A stretch of 64,000 bases of DNA, taken from NCBI GenBank assembly GCA_021792255.1, contig JAJYUZ010000002.1, positions 159,444-223,443 on the forward strand, read 5' to 3'. The notes below the pieces were generated by a model, which was not told the DNA's origin, ran no database searches, and saw only the letters and a list, made by a program, of their open reading frames with translations. The DNA is from Thermoplasmata archaeon (lineage in GTDB: Archaea; Thermoplasmatota; Thermoplasmata; Thermoplasmatales; GCA-001856825). Below are positions 10,057 through 19,744 of this stretch, piece after piece. A program made the translations under genes and the position numbers. Position 1 is the first letter of the stretch. Each line of letters opens with the position of its first letter.

Positions 10057-10159
10057 GTGAGACGGCTATGAAAAAAAGGTAGTTAAACCTTTCACTTAAC
10101 CTAGAACGGAGCAGAAATGTTATAGTACACCGGTTCTGCTCATTGAACTGGTTGTTTTT

Positions 10160-11314
10160 TTACCTCTTGTTGATGGGAACGTACGGTAGGTCGAGTGAAC
10201 CAATGTACCATTCGACCGGCCTGACAATCTTGTTGTTGTTCCAATATTCGACTATATGCGATCCCCAGCCAGCCATCCTTGACGCAACGAATATCGGAGT
10301 AAACATCTCGCTTTCTATCCCCAAAACTCTGTAAAGTGGTCCGGCAAAAAAGTCAATGTTTGGCCAAATCCCCTTCGACTTCCCTAACTTATCTATCATG
10401 AGTTTTTCTGCGCGGAGTGCGATCTGCAGGTGCCTCTTTATTTCGTCAGATGGTTCTTTTTCCAGGCTCTCTTCTAAATAGCTCCTCACGAGTTTCGCTC
10501 TAGGGTCGTACGTCTTATACACTCTATGTCCAAATCCCATGATCCGCTGCTTGCCTTCCAGCGCTTCCTCGATGTATTTTTCTGTGTTGTCAGGACTACC
10601 TATGGCATTTATCATTTTTAGTGCAGCCTCATCAGCACCGCCGTGGAGTGGTCCCTTTAGGGTTCCTATTCCAGATGTCGTTGCCGCATATACATCGGCA
10701 AGTGTCGAGGCAGTCACCAGCACAGAGAAAGTAGACGCGTTGGTACTGTGCTCTGCGTGAAGAATGAACATTAGATCTATGAGCTTAGATTCAAACTCGT
10801 TTGGCCTCTTTCCATTTATCATATAAAGGAAATTTACCGAATGTCCTAGAGACTTGTCAGGAGGGATATATTCCTTCTTTTCTCTGAATCTTCCAGTGGC
10901 TGCAGCGATCGTCGGTAGTTTCGCTATTAGTGTTATAACTTTATCTATCGTTGCGTCAAGGTTTCTGTTATTTGGATCTTTATCATACATAACCAGCATT
11001 GACGCCGCCGTCCTCATGACGTCCATCGGATGTGATGTGGGCGCCATGACTTTAATGACATCTCTGACCTCCTTTGGGATATCTCTTCTGTCCTTCAGCT
11101 TGCCTGTGAAATCATCGTATTCATTCTTAGTTGGTAGTTTTCCGTACAATAGGAGGTAAGACACTTCCTCAAAGTTTGACTGCTCTGCAAGATTTTCAAT
11201 TGAGTATCCTCTGTACCACAATTTACCATTCTGTCCATCAACTTTTGAGATGGAGCTTTCGTCAACATAAATCCCTTCTAAACCATAATTTATTGTGGGT
11301 TTTGCGGTATTCAC
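10160..11314 (-). CDS. gltA: Citrate synthase (2-methylcitrate synthase family)
   Basis: GKLWYRGYSIENLAE, LHGGADEAALKM, GFGHRVYKTYDPRA, DFFAGPLYRVLGI. Confidence 0.95.
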   Translation of the reverse strand: MNTAKPTINYGLEGIYVDESSISKVDGQNGKLWYRGYSIENLAEQSNFEEVSYLLLYGKLPTKNEYDDFTGKLKDRRDIPKEVRDVIKVMAPTSHPMDVMRTAASMLVMYDKDPNNRNLDATIDKVITLIAKLPTIAAATGRFREKKEYIPPDKSLGHSVNFLYMINGKRPNEFESKLIDLMFILHAEHSTNASTFSVLVTASTLADVYAATTSGIGTLKGPLHGGADEAALKMINAIGSPDNTEKYIEEALEGKQRIMGFGHRVYKTYDPRAKLVRSYLEESLEKEPSDEIKRHLQIALRAEKLMIDKLGKSKGIWPNIDFFAGPLYRVLGIESEMFTPIFVASRMAGWGSHIVEYWNNNKIVRPVEWYIGSLDLPYVPINKR

Positions 11315-11416
11315 TTAGATCACGAATTGCAATGGAAGTTAAATACTTAAGTCTACCTTGAATTTAGGTGAAACTAACGAAAGAAATCCTTATTGCTCTA
11401 TTTAGAATATATAAAA

Positions 11417-12673
11417 ATGAAAACAGCGCTCCTCTTAATTTTCGTACTTGCATTTCTCATTATAGTATCAATTCCGGTAGGACACTCCGAAACAAAATCT
11501 TTGGTTATTATAAATTTCAGTTACACCGTAGACAGAGGAGCACAGGATTATTTTCAGTCCGTCCTATCGTACGCGGTTTCCCACAATGACCCAGTCATAA
11601 TAGTTATGAACACTCCTGGTGGCTATCTGACAAACGGGTTCGCAATGGTCAACTATACTATCGCTGCAGAAAAAACGATTTCCGTCACCACTTACGTGCC
11701 TCCAGGTGACATGGCTGCGTCTGCAGGTTCGTACATTGCCCTTGCTTCAAATTATGTATACATGGCCAACGCGAGTTTCATCGGGCCTTCAGAACCCTAC
11801 ATCATAGGAGGAACAGCTCTGGAACAGCAGCACGTCACTAACGCCTCGTTGGCATTAATGGACTCCCTAGCGCAACTGCACGGATGGAATCAATCCGCCA
11901 TCTACCAAATGGTCGAGCACAATGTCGCGTACACCTCTCAAAATGCTTCTAAGATCGGACTGATAACGGGCATTTCAGAAAACCTTTCAGGTGTAGTTCA
12001 AAAGCTTGGATATGGAGGGCTTCCTCAGATTCAATTCTATGAAAATTATGTCCAACAATTCGAGTCATTCCTTTCAAATTCTACCGTGGCAGATTTTCTC
12101 ATATTGATAGGAGCAGTGGCAATTCTTCTGGACATTTACCATGGGTCGATCGCTCTGAGTGTTGCAGGAATAGTTGCCCTTGCGCTGGGATTCTGGGGAG
12201 TTACTTTGGTCGGTTTTCAACCAGTCGCGATTCTCTTTATGGTCATGGGCATAGCGTTAATATTTTTGGAGATTAAGCTGGGTCACGGTCTGGCAATGAT
12301 AGGAGGGGTGGTCTTGGTCATTGCTGGAGGGTTGATCCTGATGCTTGGTGTTGGTTATTCTTCTGATAATCCACTTCTAAGTGGGACCAACTATGCCCTT
12401 ATAGCACTGGAAGCCACGGTCCTGCCAATTGGCGCTCTCTACTTAATAGGCATAAGGAAGGCGGTAATGGGGAAACCTTCGACGGTGGGACCACAACTGA
12501 TTGTTGGGAAGAAAGGAAAGGCGATTACAGATATCGGTCCCCAAAAGAAGGGTGTCATCAATGTTCTATCTGAAGAATGGAGTGCAATCTCTTCAGAGCC
12601 AATAAAGAAAGGGGAAGAGGTCGAAGTCCTCGGCTATGAAGGAGGAGTAGCAACAGTCAGGAAATCTTCTTGA
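11417..12673 (+). CDS. Membrane-bound NfeD1b-type serine protease (ClpP-class domain plus NfeD C-terminus)
   Basis: Signal peptide MKTALLLIFVLAFLIIVSIPVGHS; NTPGGYLTNG, MAASAGSYIALASN; C-terminal OB-fold. The track starts at 11393, but ATG at 11417 gives the better signal peptide. Confidence 0.9.
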   Translation: MKTALLLIFVLAFLIIVSIPVGHSETKSLVIINFSYTVDRGAQDYFQSVLSYAVSHNDPVIIVMNTPGGYLTNGFAMVNYTIAAEKTISVTTYVPPGDMAASAGSYIALASNYVYMANASFIGPSEPYIIGGTALEQQHVTNASLALMDSLAQLHGWNQSAIYQMVEHNVAYTSQNASKIGLITGISENLSGVVQKLGYGGLPQIQFYENYVQQFESFLSNSTVADFLILIGAVAILLDIYHGSIALSVAGIVALALGFWGVTLVGFQPVAILFMVMGIALIFLEIKLGHGLAMIGGVVLVIAGGLILMLGVGYSSDNPLLSGTNYALIALEATVLPIGALYLIGIRKAVMGKPSTVGPQLIVGKKGKAITDIGPQKKGVINVLSEEWSAISSEPIKKGEEVEVLGYEGGVATVRKSS

Positions 12674-13073
12674 CTGTAAGCGTAACTTTGTCTTCCTGCA
12701 CTTCGGTGACCGTGACCATCTCGTTGTCTGAAGTGTCCGCATCGCAGACGAAACTCCAATCTTCGCTCAGTACGGCTACTGTACCTACATTGTTTGCAGG
12801 AACTCCCTTTATTACCCTACCGTTTTGTCCTACGAGAGTTTCTGTATGAAAATACTTCTTTGTTATCCTGCTAGAAATGGTGATCGTAAAACCTACAAAG
12901 AGTAATAGCCCCGTCAGGAAAAATACTATGGACAGTGCGAGCAGGAAGCTATTGGTACTCCCTGAAATTAGATACTCAATCAAAAGATAGATTGCAAAAA
13001 TAAGAATGATGGCAACAGGGACGATCGCCCTGAAGCCATACTTTACGGCGAAGTTGCTTGGTTCTTTCGGCAT
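12657..13073 (-). CDS. Short NfeD-like (OB-fold) membrane protein
   Basis: Two TM segments then LVGQNGRVIKGVPANNVGTVAVLSEDWSFVCD. Confidence 0.75.
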   Translation of the reverse strand: MPKEPSNFAVKYGFRAIVPVAIILIFAIYLLIEYLISGSTNSFLLALSIVFFLTGLLLFVGFTITISSRITKKYFHTETLVGQNGRVIKGVPANNVGTVAVLSEDWSFVCDADTSDNEMVTVTEVQEDKVTLTVKKIS

Positions 13074-13081
13074 CTTCTTTC

Positions 13082-14014
13082 TTATTCTTTCTTATTATTT
13101 GAGGCTGATGAGCTTGATGCCGTCCTCAAGGTTTCCGTAAATGGTTTGAGCATCTCAGTGAACTCCATTGGGATGATGTACTTGGTGGAATTGCTTGATC
13201 CAAGCACTTTCATCATGTCCAGATACTGAAGTGCCATCGTTTTCTGATCTATCTCCTTCGCAGCATTGAATATTGTAGTCAGAGCCATCGCATAACCTTC
13301 CGCTCTGAGTATGGCGGATTGTCTGTCTCCTTCTGCTCTCAATATGTTTGATTGCTTATCTCCCTCTGCGACGGTTATGGTGGCCTGTTTCTTTCCTTCA
13401 GCTTCCGTAACGACAGCTCTCCTTGATCTTTCAGCGCTCATCTGCATGATCATAGCGTCAGAGACGTTCTTAGGAGGCAATATCTCTCTGATCTCGACGT
13501 TCGTCACTTTTACTCCCCACCTCGTAGTCACTTCGTCAAGTTTTGTCCTTAGGATTGCGTTTATGTTCTCTCTCTTAGACAGGACCTCGTCGAGAATTAT
13601 ATCACCTACAACAGCTCTTAGCGTCGTGGTCGCAATACCCATCGCTGCTCCCTCAAAGTTCTGTACCTGTATTACTGAGTCAGAGGCGTTTATCACTTTG
13701 AAATAGATGATGAAATCAACGTCGACCGGTGCATTATCCTTAGTAATGCAAGTCTGGTGAGGAATCGTCAGGAATCTCTCTCTTAAATCGACTCTAACCG
13801 GGACATCTATGATAGGATAGATGAACACTATTCCAGGACCCTTCTGTGCTAGTGCGCGACCAAATCTGAATACTACTATCCTTTGATACTCTCTCACGAT
13901 TTTTATCGAATAAAATAGAAATGCCAGAAGAATTATAGCAACCAGAGCAATGAGGGCATCTTCACCCACGTTATTGGTGATTGCTAATTCTGTTGCGCCA
14001 TATGGGATTATCAT
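13082..14014 (-). CDS. SPFH/Band 7 (stomatin/slipin-like) membrane protein
   Basis: REYQRIVVFRFGRALAQKGPGIVFIYPIID … KKQATITVAEGDKQSNILRAEGDRQ. Confidence 0.95.
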   Translation of the reverse strand: MIIPYGATELAITNNVGEDALIALVAIILLAFLFYSIKIVREYQRIVVFRFGRALAQKGPGIVFIYPIIDVPVRVDLRERFLTIPHQTCITKDNAPVDVDFIIYFKVINASDSVIQVQNFEGAAMGIATTTLRAVVGDIILDEVLSKRENINAILRTKLDEVTTRWGVKVTNVEIREILPPKNVSDAMIMQMSAERSRRAVVTEAEGKKQATITVAEGDKQSNILRAEGDRQSAILRAEGYAMALTTIFNAAKEIDQKTMALQYLDMMKVLGSSNSTKYIIPMEFTEMLKPFTETLRTASSSSASNNKKE

Positions 14015-14189
14015 ATCAGTCCATCAAAAGTCCGTATTAATGTTTTTTGAGGGTGGTGTTAAAGGACGGAGAATTTTTTTCAGATAGCTCGGACTAATCA
14101 AGAACCAATTATGTATCTTTTGCTCCTAAATTCCCAACTTCTCTAGTTTCAGGTCAAAAATTATTAATATCATCTTTTTCTGTCAAAAT

Positions 14190-14618
14190 ATGGCCAAGGT
14201 TGACTACAATTCTAAACCTATAGATGACAATTTCTTTGACAAGCAGGATGAATTTCCCATTACCGGAAATCACGCTGGTCACGAGGTCAGGGCCGAAGGA
14301 AAAGAGAGGCAAGATAAGGACGGGAAAGCGTATCCGACAAAGCTCGGTATTCACGGAACTAATGTCGCAGTTGATTGGGAGTCTTGTATAGCGGACGGTT
14401 CCTGTATGGACGTTTGTCCAGTCAACGTTTATGAATGGTTTCTCAATGCAGGAAACAAGGGAACTGGCAATGACAAAAAGATTGCAGAGGGGACTGATGA
14501 ATGGAAGAAGTATCGGACGGACAAATGTGACCCCGTAAGGGAAGCGGACTGCATATTTTGCAATGCTTGCGTTACTGCCTGCCCCGTCAGTGCAATTTCA
14601 GTAGCAATGAGGAAGTAA
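14190..14618 (+). CDS. zfx: Zinc-containing-type ferredoxin
   Basis: N-terminal extension with H/D ligands, CIADGSCMDVCPVNVYEW and CIFCNACVTACP clusters. Confidence 0.93.
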   Translation: MAKVDYNSKPIDDNFFDKQDEFPITGNHAGHEVRAEGKERQDKDGKAYPTKLGIHGTNVAVDWESCIADGSCMDVCPVNVYEWFLNAGNKGTGNDKKIAEGTDEWKKYRTDKCDPVREADCIFCNACVTACPVSAISVAMRK

Positions 14619-14737
14619 GACAGTCTATTCTTTCTCTGAGTTATGATCCATTTCAATTTTCTTTTTACTCAATTCATTTTGTTCAAGTATTGAAGTCCAA
14701 GTAAGAAAACAGTTGCTCAAAAGGTCGTCTTTCTCTC

Positions 14738-15529
14738 TCATAGCAAATGCTTCTTGAAGAACATAGATGTCTTTTCCCAGGCATCATCGGCTGCATCTTT
14801 GTTGTATGCAGAGCCATCATTGTTTGCAAATGCGTGGCGAGTGTTTGGATAGATCTTCAGTTCGATCTGTTTCTTATATTCGAGGAAACTCCCCAAGGCT
14901 GCTGGAATGCCAGAATTTATTCTCGGATCTTCTCCAGCGTACAACCCCAGCATCGGTCCCTTCATTCTCGAGATATCTTTCAAATCAGGAGGATTTGCGC
15001 CGTAGTATACGGTGGTCGCATCGAATGGAAGTTGAGTAGATATCCTGAATGATAACCCTCCTCCCATACAGAAACCTACCACACCGAACCTAGAAGGTTT
15101 AAAATTAGTATTCAGATACTCGTACCCCATAGCCAGATCTTTAACCATCCTTTCCTCCAGTTGTCCTCTTGACATCATCAGTCTCGTGATTACCTCCCTC
15201 TGTTCTGGCGTCCCTCTTTCCAATGCGGCTTTTATGAACTCCCGATCTTCCCTTTTATCAGAAGGTATCTCTGAAAAGAGCTTCATTGCCATTGCTATAT
15301 TTTCTTGTGTAAACAGGTCTAGCTCTTCTTTTCTGGAGTAAAGGTGTGGCGCAAGGACAAGTAATCCCAGTGATGAAAGTCTCCTCGAAAAATTCTTGAT
15401 AAAGTTTGACAACCCCCATATTTCTTGAATAACAATCACTGCGCTTTTAGAATTCCGGTCTCCAACTAAAAAAGATTTGACACTTGATCCATCGAAGGTT
15501 GGATACTCTATACTCTCTTCGCGTTCCAT
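14738..15529 (-). CDS. Dienelactone hydrolase family protein
   Basis: VIQEIWGLSNFIKNFSRRL, GFCMGGGLSF, ARHAF-like YPNTRHAFANND. Confidence 0.93.
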   Translation of the reverse strand: MEREESIEYPTFDGSSVKSFLVGDRNSKSAVIVIQEIWGLSNFIKNFSRRLSSLGLLVLAPHLYSRKEELDLFTQENIAMAMKLFSEIPSDKREDREFIKAALERGTPEQREVITRLMMSRGQLEERMVKDLAMGYEYLNTNFKPSRFGVVGFCMGGGLSFRISTQLPFDATTVYYGANPPDLKDISRMKGPMLGLYAGEDPRINSGIPAALGSFLEYKKQIELKIYPNTRHAFANNDGSAYNKDAADDAWEKTSMFFKKHLL

Positions 15530-15612
15530 GAAATAGGATTCGGAGATTGACTTAAAATTTGCTATTTCGATTGTGGAAGACGTTACTAAAAAATGCAGTT
15601 GATGAGAATCGC

Positions 15613-16089
15613 TCAGCTTAAGGGGCTCGTTCCATAAATTTCTCTAAAGGTCCGGAAACCGTACTTGATGATTTTCTTCACGTTTTCAAAGGTCGAGATG
15701 TTATCAATTTCATCCCGATCAAACCATTTGCAATCCGAAGACTCTTCATTGCATTGAAAATTCGTGCTCGATGCGACTCCGAGATAAATCATATCAAAGT
15801 GTTCGTGTGGATGGTCCGAGTATGGAACGATTTCATTCATTACTACTAGCGGTTGGGGAAGGCTTTTTGCGGTACCGAAATCTATCGAGAATCCATTTGA
15901 ATTCAGGACTCTGAAAGTAGCCCCTGTTTCTTCCTTGGATTCCCTTATCGCGCAATCGAGCGGATTCTCTTCTTCTTCAATGTGTCCACCTGGGTATATC
16001 CAAACTCCTAGTTTCTTGTGCTTGATTAGCAGAACCTTCTTGCCATCTTCTCTGATTATTAGAACTCCAGCCACTATGCATTTCTTCAA
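15613..16089 (-). CDS. NUDIX hydrolase
   Basis: Nudix box GGHIEEEENPLDCAIRESKEETGA. Confidence 0.93.
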   Translation of the reverse strand: MKKCIVAGVLIIREDGKKVLLIKHKKLGVWIYPGGHIEEEENPLDCAIRESKEETGATFRVLNSNGFSIDFGTAKSLPQPLVVMNEIVPYSDHPHEHFDMIYLGVASSTNFQCNEESSDCKWFDRDEIDNISTFENVKKIIKYGFRTFREIYGTSPLS

Positions 16090-16268
16090 GGTATCACCCT
16101 GCTTTTGTCCGAAGCCTTCGATTGTGCAAATATTTTATTCTCGAATAGGTCTTTCTGTATCCTCTACAGCATCAAATTTGCAATCAGTACGAGATCTCTT
16201 GTTCACGATTCTAAATGTACTGTGAGAACCGGCAACCCACTTCGAAGCCAATTTTCTAGAAGTCAAAG

Positions 16269-16365
16269 CGCCGGGAGGGAGATTTGAACTCCCGATCTCT
16301 TGCGAGAACAGGCTTTCTGTAATTTTGTTCCAGGCCTGCGCCTTTCCGGACTGGGCCACCCCGGC
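16269..16365 (-). tRNA. tRNA-Ser(GGA), class II, with probable 13-nt intron at 16315-16327
   Basis: Acceptor GCCGGGG/UCCCGGC, discriminator G, T-arm GGGAG-UUCAAAU-CUCCC, variable arm UCUC-GCAA-GAGA, anticodon stem CAGGC/GCCUG enclosing a 20-nt loop (CU-GGA-A + 13 nt + A). Confidence 0.85.
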
Positions 16366-16419
16366 TACGTTTTACCTCAAATCCATAAGGTTTATTATTA
16401 TTTCCACATTTCCACCACA

Positions 16420-17181
16420 ATGGAGCTTCTTGAGGGGGCCCTAGAGGTCTTAGACGTCTTCACTAGAGAGTTCGTGGGTGCAAAGGAAGTCGTCCTGGGA
16501 ATTTCTGGAGGAATAGATTCTACGCTCGTAGCCTATATCCTCAAGAGGAATATTGAGAATAAGAAAATCCATCTATATTCTTTACCCTTTGGAGAGGAAA
16601 GCAAAGACGTGAAGAGGGTTTCTGAGTTTCTAGATTTGCCCTACGAAACGATTGATATGAAGAACGCACTAAGTTTCTTCAAGGATGGATCCAAGGACGA
16701 GAGAATAACTGGAAACGTTATGGCCAGACTGAGGATGACTTATCTTTATGCTATGGCAAACAAATACAAGGGACTGGTCGCTGGAACTTCCAATAAGAGT
16801 GAATTACTGACAGGGTATTTTACAAAATTCGGGGATGGTGGTTCTGACTTTCAGCCTCTAGGTGACCTCTACAAGACTCAAGTATACGAGGTGGCAAGAA
16901 GATACGGCTTTCCCGAATGGCTACTGAGGAAGGCACCCTCGGCAGATCTCTGGAAGGGCCAGACGGATGAAAAGGAGTTGGGTATTACTTATGAGAAGCT
17001 GGATAAGATTCTAGAATGCATTGAGTATCTGAAAACTCCCGAGCAGTGCAATGACAGCGGATGCGCCCAAAAAGAAGTGAAGAGGATATACGAACTCGTT
17101 CAGAGGAATGCGCATAAGAGAGTCAACTTCTACATACCAAAGGTCAGTTATCGCTCAGTTGGAACAGACTGGATGGAGTAA
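16420..17181 (+). CDS. nadE: NAD+ synthetase
   Basis: SGGIDSTLVAYI, GTSNKSELLTGYFTKFGDGGSD, KAPSADLW; start corrected to ATG 16420 because the track ORF extends into the tRNA. Confidence 0.93.
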   Translation: MELLEGALEVLDVFTREFVGAKEVVLGISGGIDSTLVAYILKRNIENKKIHLYSLPFGEESKDVKRVSEFLDLPYETIDMKNALSFFKDGSKDERITGNVMARLRMTYLYAMANKYKGLVAGTSNKSELLTGYFTKFGDGGSDFQPLGDLYKTQVYEVARRYGFPEWLLRKAPSADLWKGQTDEKELGITYEKLDKILECIEYLKTPEQCNDSGCAQKEVKRIYELVQRNAHKRVNFYIPKVSYRSVGTDWME

Positions 17182-17565
17182 TCACTGCGGTTGCTCTTTT
17201 GCCGAATTCTGATATGATCTTATCAAATCATCGAACTTGAGGTAGGCGATTACCATGAAAATACCTACTATTATGAATCCGAAAATCAACCCGACTATCA
17301 TCCATATTAGTGTCTTCTCTTTCGCCGCAGACAGTCGTTTCTGATCTATGAGTTTTATGATCTCTCTGCACTCATAAAAAACGACCAGATCAACGATCCC
17401 TAAAATGGCGGTTATTCCGAAGGAGAAGAGTCCTGTAATTAAAAGAATAATGCCAACTATCAGTGACAAAACCCACGCTATCGTAAGCATATCCTTTATC
17501 GTAGATTTTTCAGGTGGTTCAAAGATGGGTTGTTTGGGCTCAGCACTGCTTGGCTGGTCAGTCAC
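17182..17565 (-). CDS. Small membrane protein, unknown function
   Basis: Two or three hydrophobic helices; intact ORF with its stop next to nadE. Confidence 0.6.
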   Translation of the reverse strand: MTDQPSSAEPKQPIFEPPEKSTIKDMLTIAWVLSLIVGIILLITGLFSFGITAILGIVDLVVFYECREIIKLIDQKRLSAAKEKTLIWMIVGLIFGFIIVGIFMVIAYLKFDDLIRSYQNSAKEQPQ

Positions 17566-17614
17566 ATTTACGTAATCTTGGGGTTGATATAAAGTTAACT
17601 GTTTTGCACGACAA

Positions 17615-17950
17615 TTAAACCAGCTTGAACTTCCCAGTTATAGAGTCTATCGCGGAGTCTTCGTCCGGGCCAAAACCAGAGCAAGTAAGGGTATCGGGTT
17701 TGAGTTGTGTTAGCCCTGCATCCTTGATGGGGCAACAATTCACTCCCATCGACCTGGCTTTATTAATGAGTTCCTTGAGTTCCATTTCGTCTTTAACCCA
17801 CACCACGATCTTCTTCTGTCCTTCAGAAATCCATCTATTTCGCTTCTCCGAATTGTTCATGGAGCATTCTACTGCGGCATGGGCTACTTGGGCAGCAATC
17901 TTGCCTTTCCCCATTTCGAGGTCTTTTCTCACTGCTATGGCCATTTTCAC
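17615..17950 (-). CDS. pth2: Peptidyl-tRNA hydrolase (Pth2)
   Basis: AVRKDLEMGKGKIAAQVAHAAV, TCSGFGPDEDSAID. Confidence 0.96.
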   Translation of the reverse strand: MKMAIAVRKDLEMGKGKIAAQVAHAAVECSMNNSEKRNRWISEGQKKIVVWVKDEMELKELINKARSMGVNCCPIKDAGLTQLKPDTLTCSGFGPDEDSAIDSITGKFKLV

Positions 17951-17994
17951 TATGTCAGAAATTATAATTACTATTTATTTTATTACCTCGAAGA

Positions 17995-18627
17995 ATGAAT
18001 TTCTATCCTGCGATCTTGATTCCTTTAGCGATTTTCACTCCGCTATTTTACCTCAATTGGAACAGGATAGATAAGATAGTTGATGAATCTCTATTTGCCA
18101 GATTTCTTCTCTTCGGACTTCTACTGGGGGTCGTATATGTGGTTTTGTTCCTTTATTCCTTTTTCACGCTCGACAGATTCAAAGATCTGATGCTTTTCAC
18201 GGTCTTGCTCTTTCTTCCCATCCTTTCGGCGGGAGAGCAGCTTTCGATAATAACGGGAAAGTACAGGACAAGAAAAGACCTCCTCCAACTATCTTCCTCA
18301 CTGGGAGGAGCGTTCTCGTTCCCCGTATCGTTTTCGATAGCCCTGGTTACAAATTCTTCGATCTCGAACTACATTTTCATTGCATTAGTGACTCTATTTG
18401 CGTTTCTCACAAATGTGATGTCAAGTGCCACACTATCTATTGGCGCTTCTAATAACAAGGTTCTTCTTTACTACAATTTTGCACTTCTAATACAGATGCT
18501 TTTCTCGTCTTCAATCTTCATAGAGTATTTGTATGGTTCCTACGCCCTAATCACAATAGTGCCTGAAATCGGTGTTGCCATATTATTATATATGAAATTT
18601 TTCCATGTGAGGCTAGGGTCAATCTAA
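17995..18627 (+). CDS. Polytopic membrane protein, unknown function
   Basis: Six or so hydrophobic segments; directly upstream of the transglutaminase-like gene. Confidence 0.65.
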   Translation: MNFYPAILIPLAIFTPLFYLNWNRIDKIVDESLFARFLLFGLLLGVVYVVLFLYSFFTLDRFKDLMLFTVLLFLPILSAGEQLSIITGKYRTRKDLLQLSSSLGGAFSFPVSFSIALVTNSSISNYIFIALVTLFAFLTNVMSSATLSIGASNNKVLLYYNFALLIQMLFSSSIFIEYLYGSYALITIVPEIGVAILLYMKFFHVRLGSI

Positions 18628-18628
18628 A

Positions 18629-19744
18629 ATGGGTGCGGCAATAAGAGGAATCCTCGTTGCTATCGTTGTCATCATAGTTCTGACGGCTGCGTACTATGTG
18701 GTCGTCGACACCAACCTTCTTAATGGAGTGACTACGACCACATCATATCAGATGCCCTCAGAAGTCTCTACTCATTTTTCCAGGAATTTTACCTTCGTAT
18801 CCTCTTCAAGCTCAGGAGAAACGTTCACCTTTTACCTCACCCCCACTATAAACGACTCTCTCCAAAGTAGTACGATTTCTATTTCACACTCATCCAACAT
18901 AAACGAATCTATCAAACACTCTCAGAATAGGACATTCTTTGCGATTACAGTGAATCCGGGAAGCTCTTTCGTAAATTTCACTTACATCATAAATTCTTAT
19001 GGGAAGAGCTGGCAAAGTCTTGCAAATTCGACAGGTTTGCCCTCCCAAATTCCATCATCTCTGAAGACAGAATACGATCATTCCGAGTATTTCAATTCTT
19101 CAGGAAGTAATGGTCTGGAAGTAATAAACCCTTCATTTTTCAGAAGTTTGACCCTTAATCTAACGAAGAACGATACCACAGTCGTAGGAAAACTTAGATC
19201 CATTTACGACTACATTGTACAGAATTATCTGTACAACATAACATACAACATTGGAAACGTGCCTCTGTCCGCTCAGCAAGTCTACCAGCTGAAGAAGGGG
19301 GACTGTGAAGAGTTGTCATACCTATTCGAATCGATGAGCAGGAGCATCGGTATTCCATCCTGGACGCAGTACGGTCTCTTGATTCAAGAGTCAAACGGGC
19401 AGGCAAATCTCGGCGAACACGCCTGGGTGCAGACTTACGTTCCTTCTTCAAATGGCTCAGGCGCCTTTGTGAATATCGATCTTACCGTCGAGGTAGGAGG
19501 GCAAGATCTTGGCAGGGGATTTCTTGTCAAGTACCCATACTCGCTGGTCGAGTGGACTGACAATGGAAATTCTTCAGCTATGGTAGATTACCACACTGAG
19601 CTTATTGCTCCTTCTACCGGGATCAGTATATCGATGCAGGAAAGTGATTTTATTTACTCGTTCAGTCAGTCCGGGAAAATTACACTCGCACAAGACAATA
19701 TTTTTAATCCTCTCACTGCTAACACATCTAAAGAATGGTTATGA
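18629..19744 (+). CDS. Membrane-anchored transglutaminase-like protein
   Basis: N-terminal TM, KKGDCEELSYLFESMSRSIGIPSW and GEHAWVQTYV (C-H-D transglutaminase-like motifs). Confidence 0.8.
   Translation: MGAAIRGILVAIVVIIVLTAAYYVVVDTNLLNGVTTTTSYQMPSEVSTHFSRNFTFVSSSSSGETFTFYLTPTINDSLQSSTISISHSSNINESIKHSQNRTFFAITVNPGSSFVNFTYIINSYGKSWQSLANSTGLPSQIPSSLKTEYDHSEYFNSSGSNGLEVINPSFFRSLTLNLTKNDTTVVGKLRSIYDYIVQNYLYNITYNIGNVPLSAQQVYQLKKGDCEELSYLFESMSRSIGIPSWTQYGLLIQESNGQANLGEHAWVQTYVPSSNGSGAFVNIDLTVEVGGQDLGRGFLVKYPYSLVEWTDNGNSSAMVDYHTELIAPSTGISISMQESDFIYSFSQSGKITLAQDNIFNPLTANTSKEWL

Noticed and set aside
16135-16359. 74-aa minus-strand ORF
   Set aside because: Covers the tRNA-Ser gene; spurious translation of tRNA.
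16300-16419. N-terminal extension of the NadE ORF (MREQAFCNFVPGLRLSG…)
   Set aside because: It runs through the tRNA-Ser gene on the opposite strand; the conserved protein starts at ATG 16420 (MELLEGALEVLD).
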